Origin: Peribolospora baueri
Taxonomy: Eukaryota; Basidiomycota; Peribolosporomycetes; Peribolosporales; Peribolosporaceae
Assembly (NCBI GenBank): GCA_029717555.1
Contig: JAMDHS010000033.1
Coordinates: 1 to 64,000 of the forward strand
Direction of reading: 5' to 3'
Length of the DNA stretch: 64,000 bases
The position numbers and the translations under genes are program-made. The notes beneath the pieces were generated by a model, which did not search any database, had not been told where the DNA came from, and saw only the letters and a program-made list of their open reading frames with translations. Positions 10,766 to 20,735 of this stretch are shown here, in pieces (the stretch's first letter is position 1; each line of letters starts with the position of its first letter).

Positions 10766-11201
10766 GGAAAGCGGGATTTCGACTTTCGCGCCGAAGTGAT
10801 CCGGATGGTGGACGCGGAGGAGGATATCCTGGACGGCGCCGGTCGGTCGTTCCCCCCGGCTCGCTCTGAATCGCCTCATCACGCATCGCTTTCACTTTAC
10901 TTTGTTTTGTTTTGCTGTGCTTTTCCTTCATCTTTGTCTTCGTCTTCGTCTTCATCTTTGTCTTCGTCTTCGTCTTCGTCTTCGTCGCCCCAGTTCGCCT
11001 GCTGGCGGCTGGTGCCTTGCGCGTGCCCGCGCGTTTTGCTACGATACCCTGCTCGTATGCCCGTCCGTGTACGTACCCTAGCTAGCTTCTTCGCCTTCCC
11101 TGGGCGAGATTGGGAATGGAAGGGGACATGGTCAGGCGGCGGCGTTGTGTGTTGGCGTGAACAACGTCGCCATCATCGATCGAAGTATTCCTTCTTCCGA
11201 A
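10766..11201. other. Intergenic with TCTTCG microsatellite
   Basis: Short spacer between two plus-strand genes. It holds the hexamer repeat at 10930-10987 and presumably the terminator of the upstream gene and promoter of the next. No other feature seen. Confidence 0.6.
10930..10987. repeat. TCTTCG hexanucleotide microsatellite
   Basis: About nine imperfect tandem units (TCTTCG with some TCTTTG and TCATCT variants) in non-coding DNA. Confidence 0.9.
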
Positions 11202-13994
11202 ATGAATTCGCCACGTGCGCCGCCCGCGCCTGCGCCCTGCCATCGTCCCGTGCGAGGCGAGACAACAACACTTCCACTTCCACCACCACCACCATCGCCA
11301 TCACCATCATCGCACCGCCGTCAGCGTAGCCTCAGCCTTCCCCGGCGGGCTTCGAGTACCCGAGGTACCCTCCAGGCGGCGCCACGCCCGCGCCCAGCCC
11401 ACCGACGCGGCCAGCCAGCCCCAAGCCCAGCCTCGTCGACACGCCCTCCGACGACCGCCCACACGCAAGCTCTCGCTCAAGCTTGCCTCGCCAAAGCCAA
11501 AGCCAAAGCCAAAGCCTGTCATCGTCGTTTCGCCGAAGCACTTCCGACTCTCAGGGAGAGAAACGCCATGTCGGCCAACCTCACTGTGAGCGTCGCCGTC
11601 CGTCCTCGCCTTCGCAGCGGAACCGTCCCTGCCGGCGCGTGCTTACGTCCATGCTCACGTCTCCCTCCGTCTTCTTCTATCCCTTTGCTCCAGCCTCCCG
11701 CGTCGACCCCTCCTCCCCGCGTGCCCTCTTCCTCAGCCCTCAACGCCTTGCACCAATCGCCTCCGGATGCGATCGCCGCCTCCTCGCCTGCCGGATCGGC
11801 CTACAACATTGGCAATGGCACGCCCAACGGCTCGATGACCAGGACACTCGCCGTGCTCTTGGGTGACGCTGTCGATCAGAGGCTCGCCGTCGAAAGCAGG
11901 TTGAACGAAGCCGGTCAGTCTTGAGGAAGGGTAGATTTCGCTTGAACAGCTCGTCTGACCCCTCGTCTCTTGTTCAGGCTTTGAAATCGTCGCAGACCGC
12001 ATGGAAGAATGGTCCATCGACGACGACGAAGAGTTGCTTTCCGAGTTACTCGCTAGCGAGGCTGACATAGAAGGCTGGGCAGCCGACATGACCGCGGGGC
12101 CGATCATGCTCTATGTGCTCGAACGCCGGCGAGCCGGTGAGCTCTGGAACGATCTCATCGGCCCTCCTGACGACCAAGTGGTCAGCCAGGAAGCACCTCA
12201 AAGGTCAGTCTCCCTGCTCTCGATCCGATCCGGTCGTCGTCATCGGTACGCTCACACGCGCTCTTTTCCCGTTCCACCAGCCTGCGCGCATTGTACGGCG
12301 CCAGGAATCTTTACGGCAGCCCCGTCGGTTTCGCAGAGCTGCAGATCGCCCTCGTTTTCCCCGAGCTGGCCAACGAGGAGGCTCTCCTTGCCCAGGAGCC
12401 TGACTACTTTGACATTCCTCGCAACGTCGAGACGGGCTTGGGTCCAGCTTCCGTCAACTCCGCGTCCGACCGTGGCACCTTCAAGGCCCGGCCCGCTCCT
12501 TCGTCCACACGCAAGCCGTCCATCGAGCCGCGCATGTCGCGGGCGGCAGCGCTCAGGATGGGCATCGAGTTGCCCAAACCGGCTGTAAGGACACAAAGCG
12601 CGTCTTCGGGCACGACATCGCCGGATGAACCCAGACGGGTGGTACCCATCCCAAAGAGCCTGGCTCAGCCATCGGTCGCACCCCGGCCAACGCGCGCGTC
12701 GGCCCTCCGGACGGGCGTTCCGCCAACCGACCCGCCAGCTCGGTCCCGCACCGGATCCACGACCTCCATGGGCTCTCTGGGTTCTGAAGGCTCTGCGAGG
12801 TCACCCACGGCCCTTTTCGATAACGTACCGGGCCACAAGCGACGGGAAAGCATTGCCGTGGCAAGCACCAGGGCGCCGTCGATGGCCCCCAGACAGACCA
12901 AGGCGTCCGCTTTGAGGGCCCAGCGCGATTCCGCCTTGTCGCCGCCTCCGCTCAGTCATCGCACGACGTCCACCGCCTCGGTCGATTCCGCGTCGTCACA
13001 GGCCAGGAGCACCCAGAGGTCCGAGTCTGCGTCGTCGGGCGCCGGTGCCGCTCCCGGTTATGTGAGGGAACGCCGCCAAGTCGACTTCTCCGGCACCCCT
13101 GGCCACAAGAGAGCCGTCAGCTACCAAGTCGCGTCCACCAACGCACCCTCCATCGCCCCTCGGCAGACCAAGGCCTCTGCGCTGCGCGCTGGTAATGTAG
13201 GAGATACCGTTTCTTCTCCACAGCGTCGGTCCGCGGACCGCACAGTCGACTTTTCCAATACTCCCGGCCACAAGAGATCGTCGACGAGCTACCAAGTCGC
13301 GTCCACCAACGCACCCTCCCTCGCCCCCCGGCAGACCAAGGCTTCTGCGCTGCGCGCTGGGAACGGCGGCGGAGACACCGGGGACTCCCCGTCCGGGAGT
13401 GCAGGTAGGCGGGCGTCTGTGGCGACGTCGAGTCCCGTATCCGCCGGCGCCGGCGCCGAACGCAAGACGATCGACTTTTCCAACACGCCGGGACACAAGC
13501 GCGTCGGCAGCTACCAAGTCGCCTCGATTCGTGCGCCTACGATCGCTCCGCGCGCCACCAAAGCCAGTCAGCTTCGAGAATCGAAAGAAGCCGACGGAGG
13601 AGGCGGAGAAGCGCCCCGTCGACCCCAGAGCGTACAGAGTCTTAGGACGGCCGAGCCTAAACCGGGCGATTCGGTGGTCAACTCGGGCCGTCGTTCGAGC
13701 CTCGATGTATCAAGGTCCACCGGTGAGTGTTGAACTACGTCGCATGTGCTCGGAGCAAACCAGACCAGATCAGATCCGAAAAAGAAGGACGAAAGGTTCA
13801 CCGCGTTTCATTTTCGGCTTGTATGTGTAGCAGCTCCCACCATCACCCCTCGGCCGAACCGCGCCGCCCTGCTTCGCGCAGAGAAGGGCGGCGTCCCGAC
13901 ACCCACCGGCACCGGCACCGGCGCCCCTCCTCCCTCCAGCTATCGTTTCTCCGGCTCGTTCGGAGGACGTCCGGCGTCCGCCCAAGGCGTTTGA
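11202..13994 (+). CDS. Pseudo-nucleoside diphosphate kinase domain joined to seven short PSxxPRxxxAxxLR repeats
   Basis: Model with six exons: 11202-11249, 11336-11585, 11737-11913, 11978-12203, 12281-13722, 13831-13994 (768 aa). Residues about 134-270 follow the NDPK fold: TRTLAVLLGDAV for the first strand, GFEIVADRMEEWS, MTAGPIMLYVLE, WNDLIGP, LRALYGARN, then AELQIALVFPEL for the end. The usual ATP-binding K-P-D is L-G-D here, and the active-site H in NAVHGSD is replaced (NLYGSPV), so it should be catalytically dead. Downstream are seven copies of a motif like APSIAPRQTKASALR, six in exon 5 and one in exon 6, several preceded by TPGHKR. The N-terminal 130 residues are disordered and the exon 2/3 junction (a 151-nt intron) is the least certain. 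The last acceptor is a TAGCAG tandem. Function unknown; a scaffold role is a guess. Confidence 0.75.
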
Positions 13995-14566
13995 GCGATA
14001 TGATATGATACCCCCCGCCCTCCTTCCTTTTTTTCGATTGAATTGTTTTCTGACCTCCGATGTTGTTCTTTGATCGCGCTGGCCTCGCTCTCTCTCTCCC
14101 CCTCCGTCTTTGTTTGTCACCAATGTCGTCAGGCTTGATGCCGTATACGCCTATCGCAGTCAAGCTGCCCCCCCCCGCGTCGTCCTTCAGGTTCGCTAGC
14201 TGTCCTTCATCTCGCGTTCGATCGGTCGCCCGTCTGTCACTCGTTTGTTTGTCTCTTTGTCTGTCTGTCTGTCTGTTTGTTTGTTTGTTTGTTTGTTGTT
14301 TCACCGCCCCAGCCGCTACTCACTTCTTTGCTTGCTTGCTTGTGCTCTCTCTATCTCGCCGCCTTGTCGCCTCTCTCCTCTTTTACTTTGAAGAAATTTA
14401 AAAGTAGTGTCGACCGAAGAGCGCCTTAACGGACGAAGGAAAAGGGCGCTGCCGCCCGCGGACCTGCGTCGCTCGGCGCATAAAAAGGTATCTCGGATTG
14501 CGGTGCGGAAGGGTAGAATACATTCGTGACATGAAGGACGTGTGTGCGAAGGAACGAAGGGGCGAG
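13995..14566. other. Convergent intergenic region with tetranucleotide repeats
   Basis: Pyrimidine-rich 3' flank between two converging genes. It carries the GTCT/GTTT repeat at 14243-14300. No gene seen. Confidence 0.6.
14243..14300. repeat. GTTT/GTCT tetranucleotide microsatellite
   Basis: A compound repeat: GTTT, then about four GTCT units, then about five GTTT units. Non-coding. Confidence 0.9.
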
Positions 14567-17373
14567 TCACGACGACACCATGATGGAAGCGCGGATCGCT
14601 TGAGCCCGTGGAATCGGCGCGGCCTGGAACGGCACTCGTTCCGACCTCTCCTTCGGCGGCCGATCGTCGTCATTGGCCAGGGTGATCGATAAGACCGGTG
14701 GCGCGTCCCTGACGACCCCAGGCGGCTGTAGCAACTCTGAATACGAAATGAGAACAAAAAAACGCCAGTTCAAGCAAGTCTGCAAGGTTGTCGCTCTGCC
14801 CGAGTGCACGGGAAAGAGAACTGACTGACCTTGGAGGACGTGGTCGAAGGAAAGCCCAACCTCGGTCAGAGGTTTCGCCAGGTCGCGAGACGTTTGGATG
14901 GCCTCGCGGATCACCCTGGGATCCTGATCTACGCCGTAGACTTGGCGTCGGAACATTTCGGCATAAGCTTCAATTTGCTTCGTCGCCCAGCGCACGAAGC
15001 CTTTTACGAAACGGGAATGAACGCGGGTCAGACAGACAGACGGAGATGTTGTCAGCCCCATGGTGGTGGACTTGCCGTCCAAACCTCACCAGACGCCATC
15101 TTGTTGTCCTTAAACGCGCTCATGTACCACTCGCTCGTATTCTTGATGAGCGTAAAATGGACCAAAGCAAACTCGGAAATGTACAATCCGACATCGCCCT
15201 CAAATTTGATCTGACGCGCCCGTCTTCGAAGCATCTCGCTGCGAGCGTTGAGGAAGATTTCCCGAGCCGCTTCTCCTTGATCGAGTCGAAGGAGGAAGGA
15301 CGCGTTCCGACAGACCGCCGACTTTTTCAGGTTCGGAGATGCCAGGTCGAGGGAGATTGCTGACACCAGATCGGCCGTGCGAGCGGCGAGTTTGGTCTCC
15401 ATGTCCCCGTGGTACGGGTCCGAACTGGGCAGACTGGCCACCCGCGCCTTTCCTACGGGGGTCCATATCGAAGCAGGTCCCCAAGTCGATCAGACACGCA
15501 GAGCCGTCGTTCTATTCGTGGCCGGAATCAAGCGTACGGCTCACCTTGCTCGACCATATGCACCGCCTCCTCCCACTCCCTTAACGCGATTCTGACCGAG
15601 AGGTCGTCGACAAAATCATTAATCCACCGGAGTTCATTGCCCGATTCACCCGGACGGGAACCGACGGAGGCGCTGGAAGACTTGAACGAGCCCGAAGAGC
15701 TGCTGACAAGCCCATCTCCGTTGCTCATGATCTAAAACAAAAGGGGGAACGATTCGCGGACCTTGAGCACGTGATTTCCACTGCCAGACAGAAAGACTTC
15801 CTGACATATGCCTCGTCCTGCTCTGAAGACTCACCCCGCTTTCTCGCTTTCTCGCCTCTGCTTCCGCCAAGCTCTCTTTTCTCCTCTTGTTCGACAGCTC
15901 TTCGGCGACTTTGCGGCAGGCGGCGAGAAGTGCCTTTTTGTCTTCGAATCGCTCGCTTCGGTAAACGAACGTTTCCTTCCCCCGCCTCACCTTTATCGCG
16001 TTGGTCAGATCTGCGCAAAAATGGCATGTTCTATCAGAACCGCGATCAACAGGACGACGTATGCTTTGGGGCATGCCATGAACTGAGAGCTCACCTCCGC
16101 CATCCTTGACGTCGATGACGGCGATCTCAGCCAGGGTAAAACAACGCTCGGCGACGAGCCTGACTTTGCTGCTCATCTGTCTCTTCTTCCTAACGGCGAC
16201 GAGCAACATGTCGTCCAAGAGGTAGAGGCTTACGCCTTGCTTGGGCTTGTACGTGGCCGCGTTGAGTTCGACAAAAGAGGATGCCTCGGCAACGAGATGC
16301 CGACCAGGGACGTAGGGTAGGAATTTCTGACAGCCCTCGATTGACTCCCACAGAGAAGTGATCTGCGCTCGATAAAATGCTTGGAGGTCGAGGATCGACG
16401 AACGGTTGTTCCGCCGGCCTCTGGCGTCGGACAAACCTGCGATGATAAGGCAGAGGTGGGTGAGGATAGCAAAATCCTCAAGCGGACACGGCCATAGAGC
16501 CAAGATCAAGTCGACGACAACTCACCACCCCCGGTGTTGTTAAGCTCGAGCACATGAGGTACGGTCTTCCATTCGGCCAAAAGCTCCTTGAGCTCGAGCA
16601 TGTTGTTCTCGAGGGTGGCAATTTCCTTCGATATGGTAATGAATTCAGCGTAGTTTTTAAACACTTGCCGTTGGAGATCGGTGTTTGTAGCCTCTTTGGA
16701 TTGCTGGAGGGTCTGCTGCAAGGAGCGGAGCGCTGTCTCAGAGTCCATGTCGGGCAACTTCAGGCGCAGATCTGGAGAGCAAGGCGACAGGGACCGATGA
16801 GCACGAGACGTCCTTGGAGATCATAGAAAAACCTCAAGACAGAAAGAAGGAGGTAGACGACGACGCACAAGCTTCGGGATCGAAGGACTCTTTGGAGAGA
16901 AGGTCGACGTCGACTGCTGACACACTTGCCCTTCGTCCGCCAGCGTCGTCCACCCGACCGGCTCCTTCACGATCCTGTCTTACGACTGCCTCATCAAAGT
17001 GCCGTCCTTGCTTTTCCTCCCCATACCCCGCCGCGCCGTGACCAGGCGTCATGCCGAAGCCGGGCTGGACGACCATGCCAGGCTGGAGCGGTGCGGCGGG
17101 GCCGGCGGCAGGCAGAGGCGGCATGGGGGGTGCTTGGCCGTACGCATCGACTGGTATAGGGGCATAGCGCATGGAGAGGCGTTTCTTGAGGTTTGCGCCG
17201 ACCTTTGACTTGCGCGCGTCGGCGGCCTTCTTGGAAAGCTTGGCGGGCCGGGCCTGCTGGCGAGACGCCGGAGCGTGTGCGCCTGCGGGAGGGATGTGGA
17301 CGTCGGCATTATTCTGGTAGAAAGTGGTGGGGCGTGCGCTGCGCAGGCTGACAGCCTGACGTGCGTTGGCCAT
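14567..17373 (-). CDS. EXO84: Exocyst complex component Exo84
   Basis: Eight exons: 17373-16869, 16771-16526, 16436-16095, 16010-15835, 15731-15545, 15452-15090, 15000-14830, 14736-14567 (719 aa); phase closes throughout. After a basic/Pro-rich N-terminus comes the Vps51/Exo84 helical region (FDPEAYLRLKL, QSKEATNTDLQRQVFKNYAE). Then a PH-like domain: FLPYVPGRHLVAE, ELNAATYKPKQGV, LYLLDDMLLVAV, AERCFTLAEIAVIDV, finishing with KETFVYRSERFEDKK. The C-terminal helical domain follows (WINDFVDDLSVRIALREWEE, VRWATKQIEAYAEMFRRQV). Exo84 tethers secretory vesicles to the plasma membrane and binds Rho GTPases and phosphoinositides. One acceptor is AAG (15001) and one donor is GTGCGT. An in-frame ATG at 17496 would add 41 residues; I prefer 17373 because the family usually starts close to the LRS-R-P motif. 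Confidence 0.92.
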
Positions 17374-17832
17374 GGGGAGCGGTGGGTTCTGGTTGGTGGT
17401 CGGCCAGGAGATGAAGAGATCTGGGAATACCAACGAGTGGGTCGTGCGTGCGCGTCCACCGCCAGCTGCTGCGGTGACATGGTCACGTGCGCCCATGACG
17501 CTGCCGACTGCGGCGCGCACGTGCGGAGCGCTCCAGTGAGGCGGGCGAGGAGACGGAATCCAAGAACGAGACGACGACGACGACGACGACGACGACGGCG
17601 AGCTCGGCCACTGACACCAAGCGCACTCGCTCACCGACCTTCTGTTCTCCCCTTGCTTGCCTTTGTCTTCTTTCATTCAGCACACGCCCTCGTCGACGCC
17701 GCCCTCGTGGTCTCCCGCCCGCGCTCCTCGCCGCGGGACGAGGCCCGGGTCCCATCTATCTCGCTGCGTCACTTCACCTCAGCGATCGGTCTCATCGACC
17801 CGTTTATATAGCCATCTTAACAAATCCCCGCC
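17374..17832. promoter_or_regulatory. Divergent promoter region, EXO84 / SKT5-like
   Basis: A 459-bp spacer between two divergently transcribed genes for polarized growth and wall deposition, so it should hold both promoters. It contains a CGA trinucleotide run (17567-17599) and a pyrimidine-rich stretch before 17640. No specific factor site is claimed. Confidence 0.5.
17567..17599. repeat. CGA trinucleotide repeat
   Basis: About ten tandem ACG/CGA units in the shared upstream region of EXO84 and the SKT5-like gene. Confidence 0.85.
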
Positions 17833-20075
17833 ATGTCTCAACCCTTTCCTTCCAGCGGCGACCTCTACGGGTCTGGGCCCTACCCGGTCTTCTCCTCGAC
17901 AGCCGCTTATGCCCCCCACCAAGCCCCACAGGATAGTCCTGGCCCGCCGCTGTCGTCCGCCGCATCGTATGCACCCACGCCTTCTGCACCGGCTCGCGCT
18001 GTCCGCCCCGGTGGGCCCGAAACCTACGTCGGCGAGCAAGCTCGATGGCAGGGAGATGCCAACGCTCAATGGCGGCAAGGCGACCGGGCACGACCATCCT
18101 CGTTCTTTGGTGTCGATCGCCCTGCCGAGGGCGTCGGCTTGAATGGAAGCCCGTCTCTTGGCCCGCCCCTCCTCGACGCCCCTCGCCCCACATCTGTCTT
18201 CGACCCCGCAGCGTTGTTGGCTCAACACAACCAGCAGCAGCACGGTATGGCTCAAGCACAGAGCCCACCGCCCTCTTTCGGTATGGGAGGCTCGCCAACC
18301 AGCTCTCAGCATCACAGTCCTCGCCAGGCGACGCCTTCCGAGAACAACCTGTCGCCCACCGGTGCGGGCCCCTTGCTCGACCACTCCCACCTTCGTCCCG
18401 GCAAGCAGGCCGCCTTACTCTCGCACGCCAAGACGATCGAGCTGTACCGCGAGAACGCCAAAAAGACGAACGATCCAGATCTCATTTACGAATTTGCTGT
18501 CTTCATGATTGAAGCCAGCAAGAGCATGGATCCGCTCGGAGAGGGAGACACGGAGAAGGCTCAAGGGCAAAAGGACGACCTGGCCAAGGAGGCGACCACG
18601 CTTCTCAAAAAGATTGCCGACCGCGGTCACCCTGATGCTCAATACTTCCTCGCAGACTGCTGCGCGAACGGTGAGTCGGAGTGGGCCGCGGTACTGTTGA
18701 TGCCCATGCACGTTTCTTTCGCTGCCTATGAGCGGGCCTCCGGTTCCCGGTGCTGAGCCACGCGAATTGCGTCCCCGCCCTCCTCCCTCCGCCGCTTTTG
18801 ACAGGTATTGGTACCCCGAAAGGAAAACAGGATTTCGACAAGGCCTACCAGCTTTTCGCCCTCTCAGCCAAGCACGGCCACCCCGACGCCGCCTACCGCG
18901 CAGCGACTTGCTACGAGAAAGGCTGGGGCTGTCGGAGGGATTCTGCCAAGGCCGTGCAGTTCTATAGGTGGGAATACATAGACCACTGGCCCTTCATTGA
19001 CCGCATCTCGCTTCCGTACCGCTGACACTCCTTGACATTGCCCTGCGATGAGTTAGGAAGGCCGCTTCGGCCAATCACCCTGGCGCTATGTACCGTCTTG
19101 GCACTGCCGAGCTGAACGGCGAGCTGAGCCTTTCTCGCAAGCCGCGCGAAGGCGTCAAGTGGCTCAAGCGATCCGCCGAGGCCGCGACCGCTGAGTTTCC
19201 CCACGCCCTTCACGAGCTGGCATTGATCCACGAGAAGGGTATCAACAACGTCGTCTTCGTCGACCCCGAGTACGCTTGCGAGCTCCTCGCACAGGCCGCC
19301 GAGCTCGGCTACGCCCCGAGCGCCTACAAGCTTGGGGTCAACTACGAGTTTGGTAGGATGGGATGCCCACAGGACGGCGGGCTCAGTATTCACATGTACA
19401 ACATCGGTGAGGCTGCCTTTGCCGAGTCTGCGACGCGGTCTGCCCTTCCTTTCTCACCGTCTTCTCGGCCGTGTCTTCCGCTCGCACAGCCGCTCAGCAG
19501 AATCACAAAGAGGCATGCTTCGCCCTCACCGCCTGGTATCTCGTCGGCGCTCCTGGCATTCTTCCCCAAAGTGACACCGAGGCATACCTGTGGGCCAAGA
19601 AGGCGGCGGAGCAAGGGCTGGCCAAGGCGGAGTATGCAGTCGGATACTTCACAGATGAGTAAAACGCTTTTTGTTACGATCTCAACGCGACTTTTTCGAT
19701 TGAGTGGCTGACGCGTACGCCCCTAACCCCCCTTCGGCTCTTGCACAGGTGGGTATTGGGACGGTGAAGGACATGCGAGAGGCGAAGGAGTGGTACAAGA
19801 AGGCAGCTGAGCACGGGGACAAGCGAGCGACGCAGCGGCTCAAAAACTTCAACAGGCCGTTCGGCGCCATGCCGCCTCCACCGGGGCCCGCGTCGCCGAG
19901 CGGCCAAGGCGCGGGTCGACCCCCACGGGCGGGCATGCAAAACCCCAACGATAGGCCGCCTCCAGGAGAAGCGGAGAAGAGGCGCATGTTCGAGGAGGAG
20001 CGGAAGCTGCGCAAGGGCGGCGGGAGGGAGAGCAAGGAGGGAAAGGACGGCAAGGAGGACTGTGTCGTCATGTGA
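17833..20075 (+). CDS. SKT5: Skt5/Chs4-like chitin synthase activator (Sel1 repeats, CaaX end)
   Basis: Five coding segments: 17833-18670, 18805-18967, 19057-19406, 19490-19658, 19749-20075. A disordered N-terminus (about 195 aa) precedes Sel1/TPR-like repeats: AAYRAATCYEKGWGC, ALHELALIHEKG, SAYKLGVNYEFG, AEYAVGYFTDE, then VGIGTVKD...WYKKAAEHG. The end is CVVM, a farnesylation-type CaaX motif as in yeast Skt5/Chs4, which recruits and activates chitin synthase III at bud neck and septum. The first three junctions close in phase. The fourth does not: coding reads GAT GAG TAA, the only GT donor is GA|GTAAAAC at 19659, and the clear acceptor CACAG|GTGGGT at 19748 then gives the wrong phase by one base. 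The expected message needs GAG joined to GTG. A missing G (GAGGTAAAAC) from sequencing error or real mutation would explain it. Confidence 0.88.
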
Positions 20076-20150
20076 ATTCACAACCCTCCCACGATTCTTC
20101 CTCTCCGTTCCCGTTCTCCAACCGTTCCGGCTTCCTTCGACGGACAAACT

Positions 20151-20177
20151 CCCCCCCCCCCGCCCCCCCCCCCCCCC
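20151..20177. repeat. C homopolymer run
   Basis: Twenty-six C residues interrupted by a single G at 20162, in a 3' flank. It could form structured DNA and is a likely place for sequencing length errors. Confidence 0.9.
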
Positions 20178-20445
20178 AGAGGCACACACACTCCCTTAAT
20201 CCTTATCATTTCTCATCGTCTTGGATGGTATCTCATTCTACGCACGGACCCATCCGCCGTACCCCTCCACACCTACACACCATCCCTACCTCCCCCTCGT
20301 CCTTCCCTTGTCGTGCGTCCCTTTCTTTATCACTTATAGAGCATTCCTGTGTACGCTAGCATGGACCTCTTTCTGATCTATCGTGACTGACCGCATCCTC
20401 CGTTTCCATCATTAAATTCGGCCTGTTTCGACGCTCCTTCAAACC

Positions 20446-20462
20446 TTTTTTTTTTTTTTTTT
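20446..20462. repeat. 17-bp poly-T run
   Basis: Seventeen T residues in the convergent spacer between the Skt5-like gene and POM152. Confidence 0.9.
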
Positions 20463-20735
20463 GGAACGCCTCACAGGTGCTGACGGTGCTCTCCCTATTC
20501 AGACCACGACGAAGAGCGGTTTGGACGAAATAATGTACTATTGAACTGCTTTTGTGTGGTATGGTACATGGAAGGGCCAGCTCGACGAACGAACCGAGGC
20601 GGACGACGTCCCTCTCCGTTCCTTTCCTGCTCACGACTTGCGGACGACAAGACCGGGCCTGAATTCGGACCGATTTTTTTCAGCAAGTGAACGCACGACC
20701 TGGGATACAGTCGTAGATGGTCAGCCGTGAACTCA

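Larger units (their letters stand above)
20076..20735. other. Convergent 3' flank region with homopolymer runs
   Basis: Spacer between two converging genes. It holds the C-rich run at 20151-20177 and a T run at 20446-20462. No gene recognised. Confidence 0.6.

Noticed and set aside
11215-11589. His-rich and Pro-Lys repeat frame near the start of the NDPK-like gene
   Set aside because: The CAC/CCA repeat gives His in one frame and Pro in another. The frame that connects in phase to the downstream exons reads PSPAGFEYPRY..., so the His run falls within the first intron.
20151-20177. C-run as origin or G-quadruplex element
   Set aside because: A plain homopolymer in a 3' flank without neighbouring motifs; no support for a function beyond its sequence.
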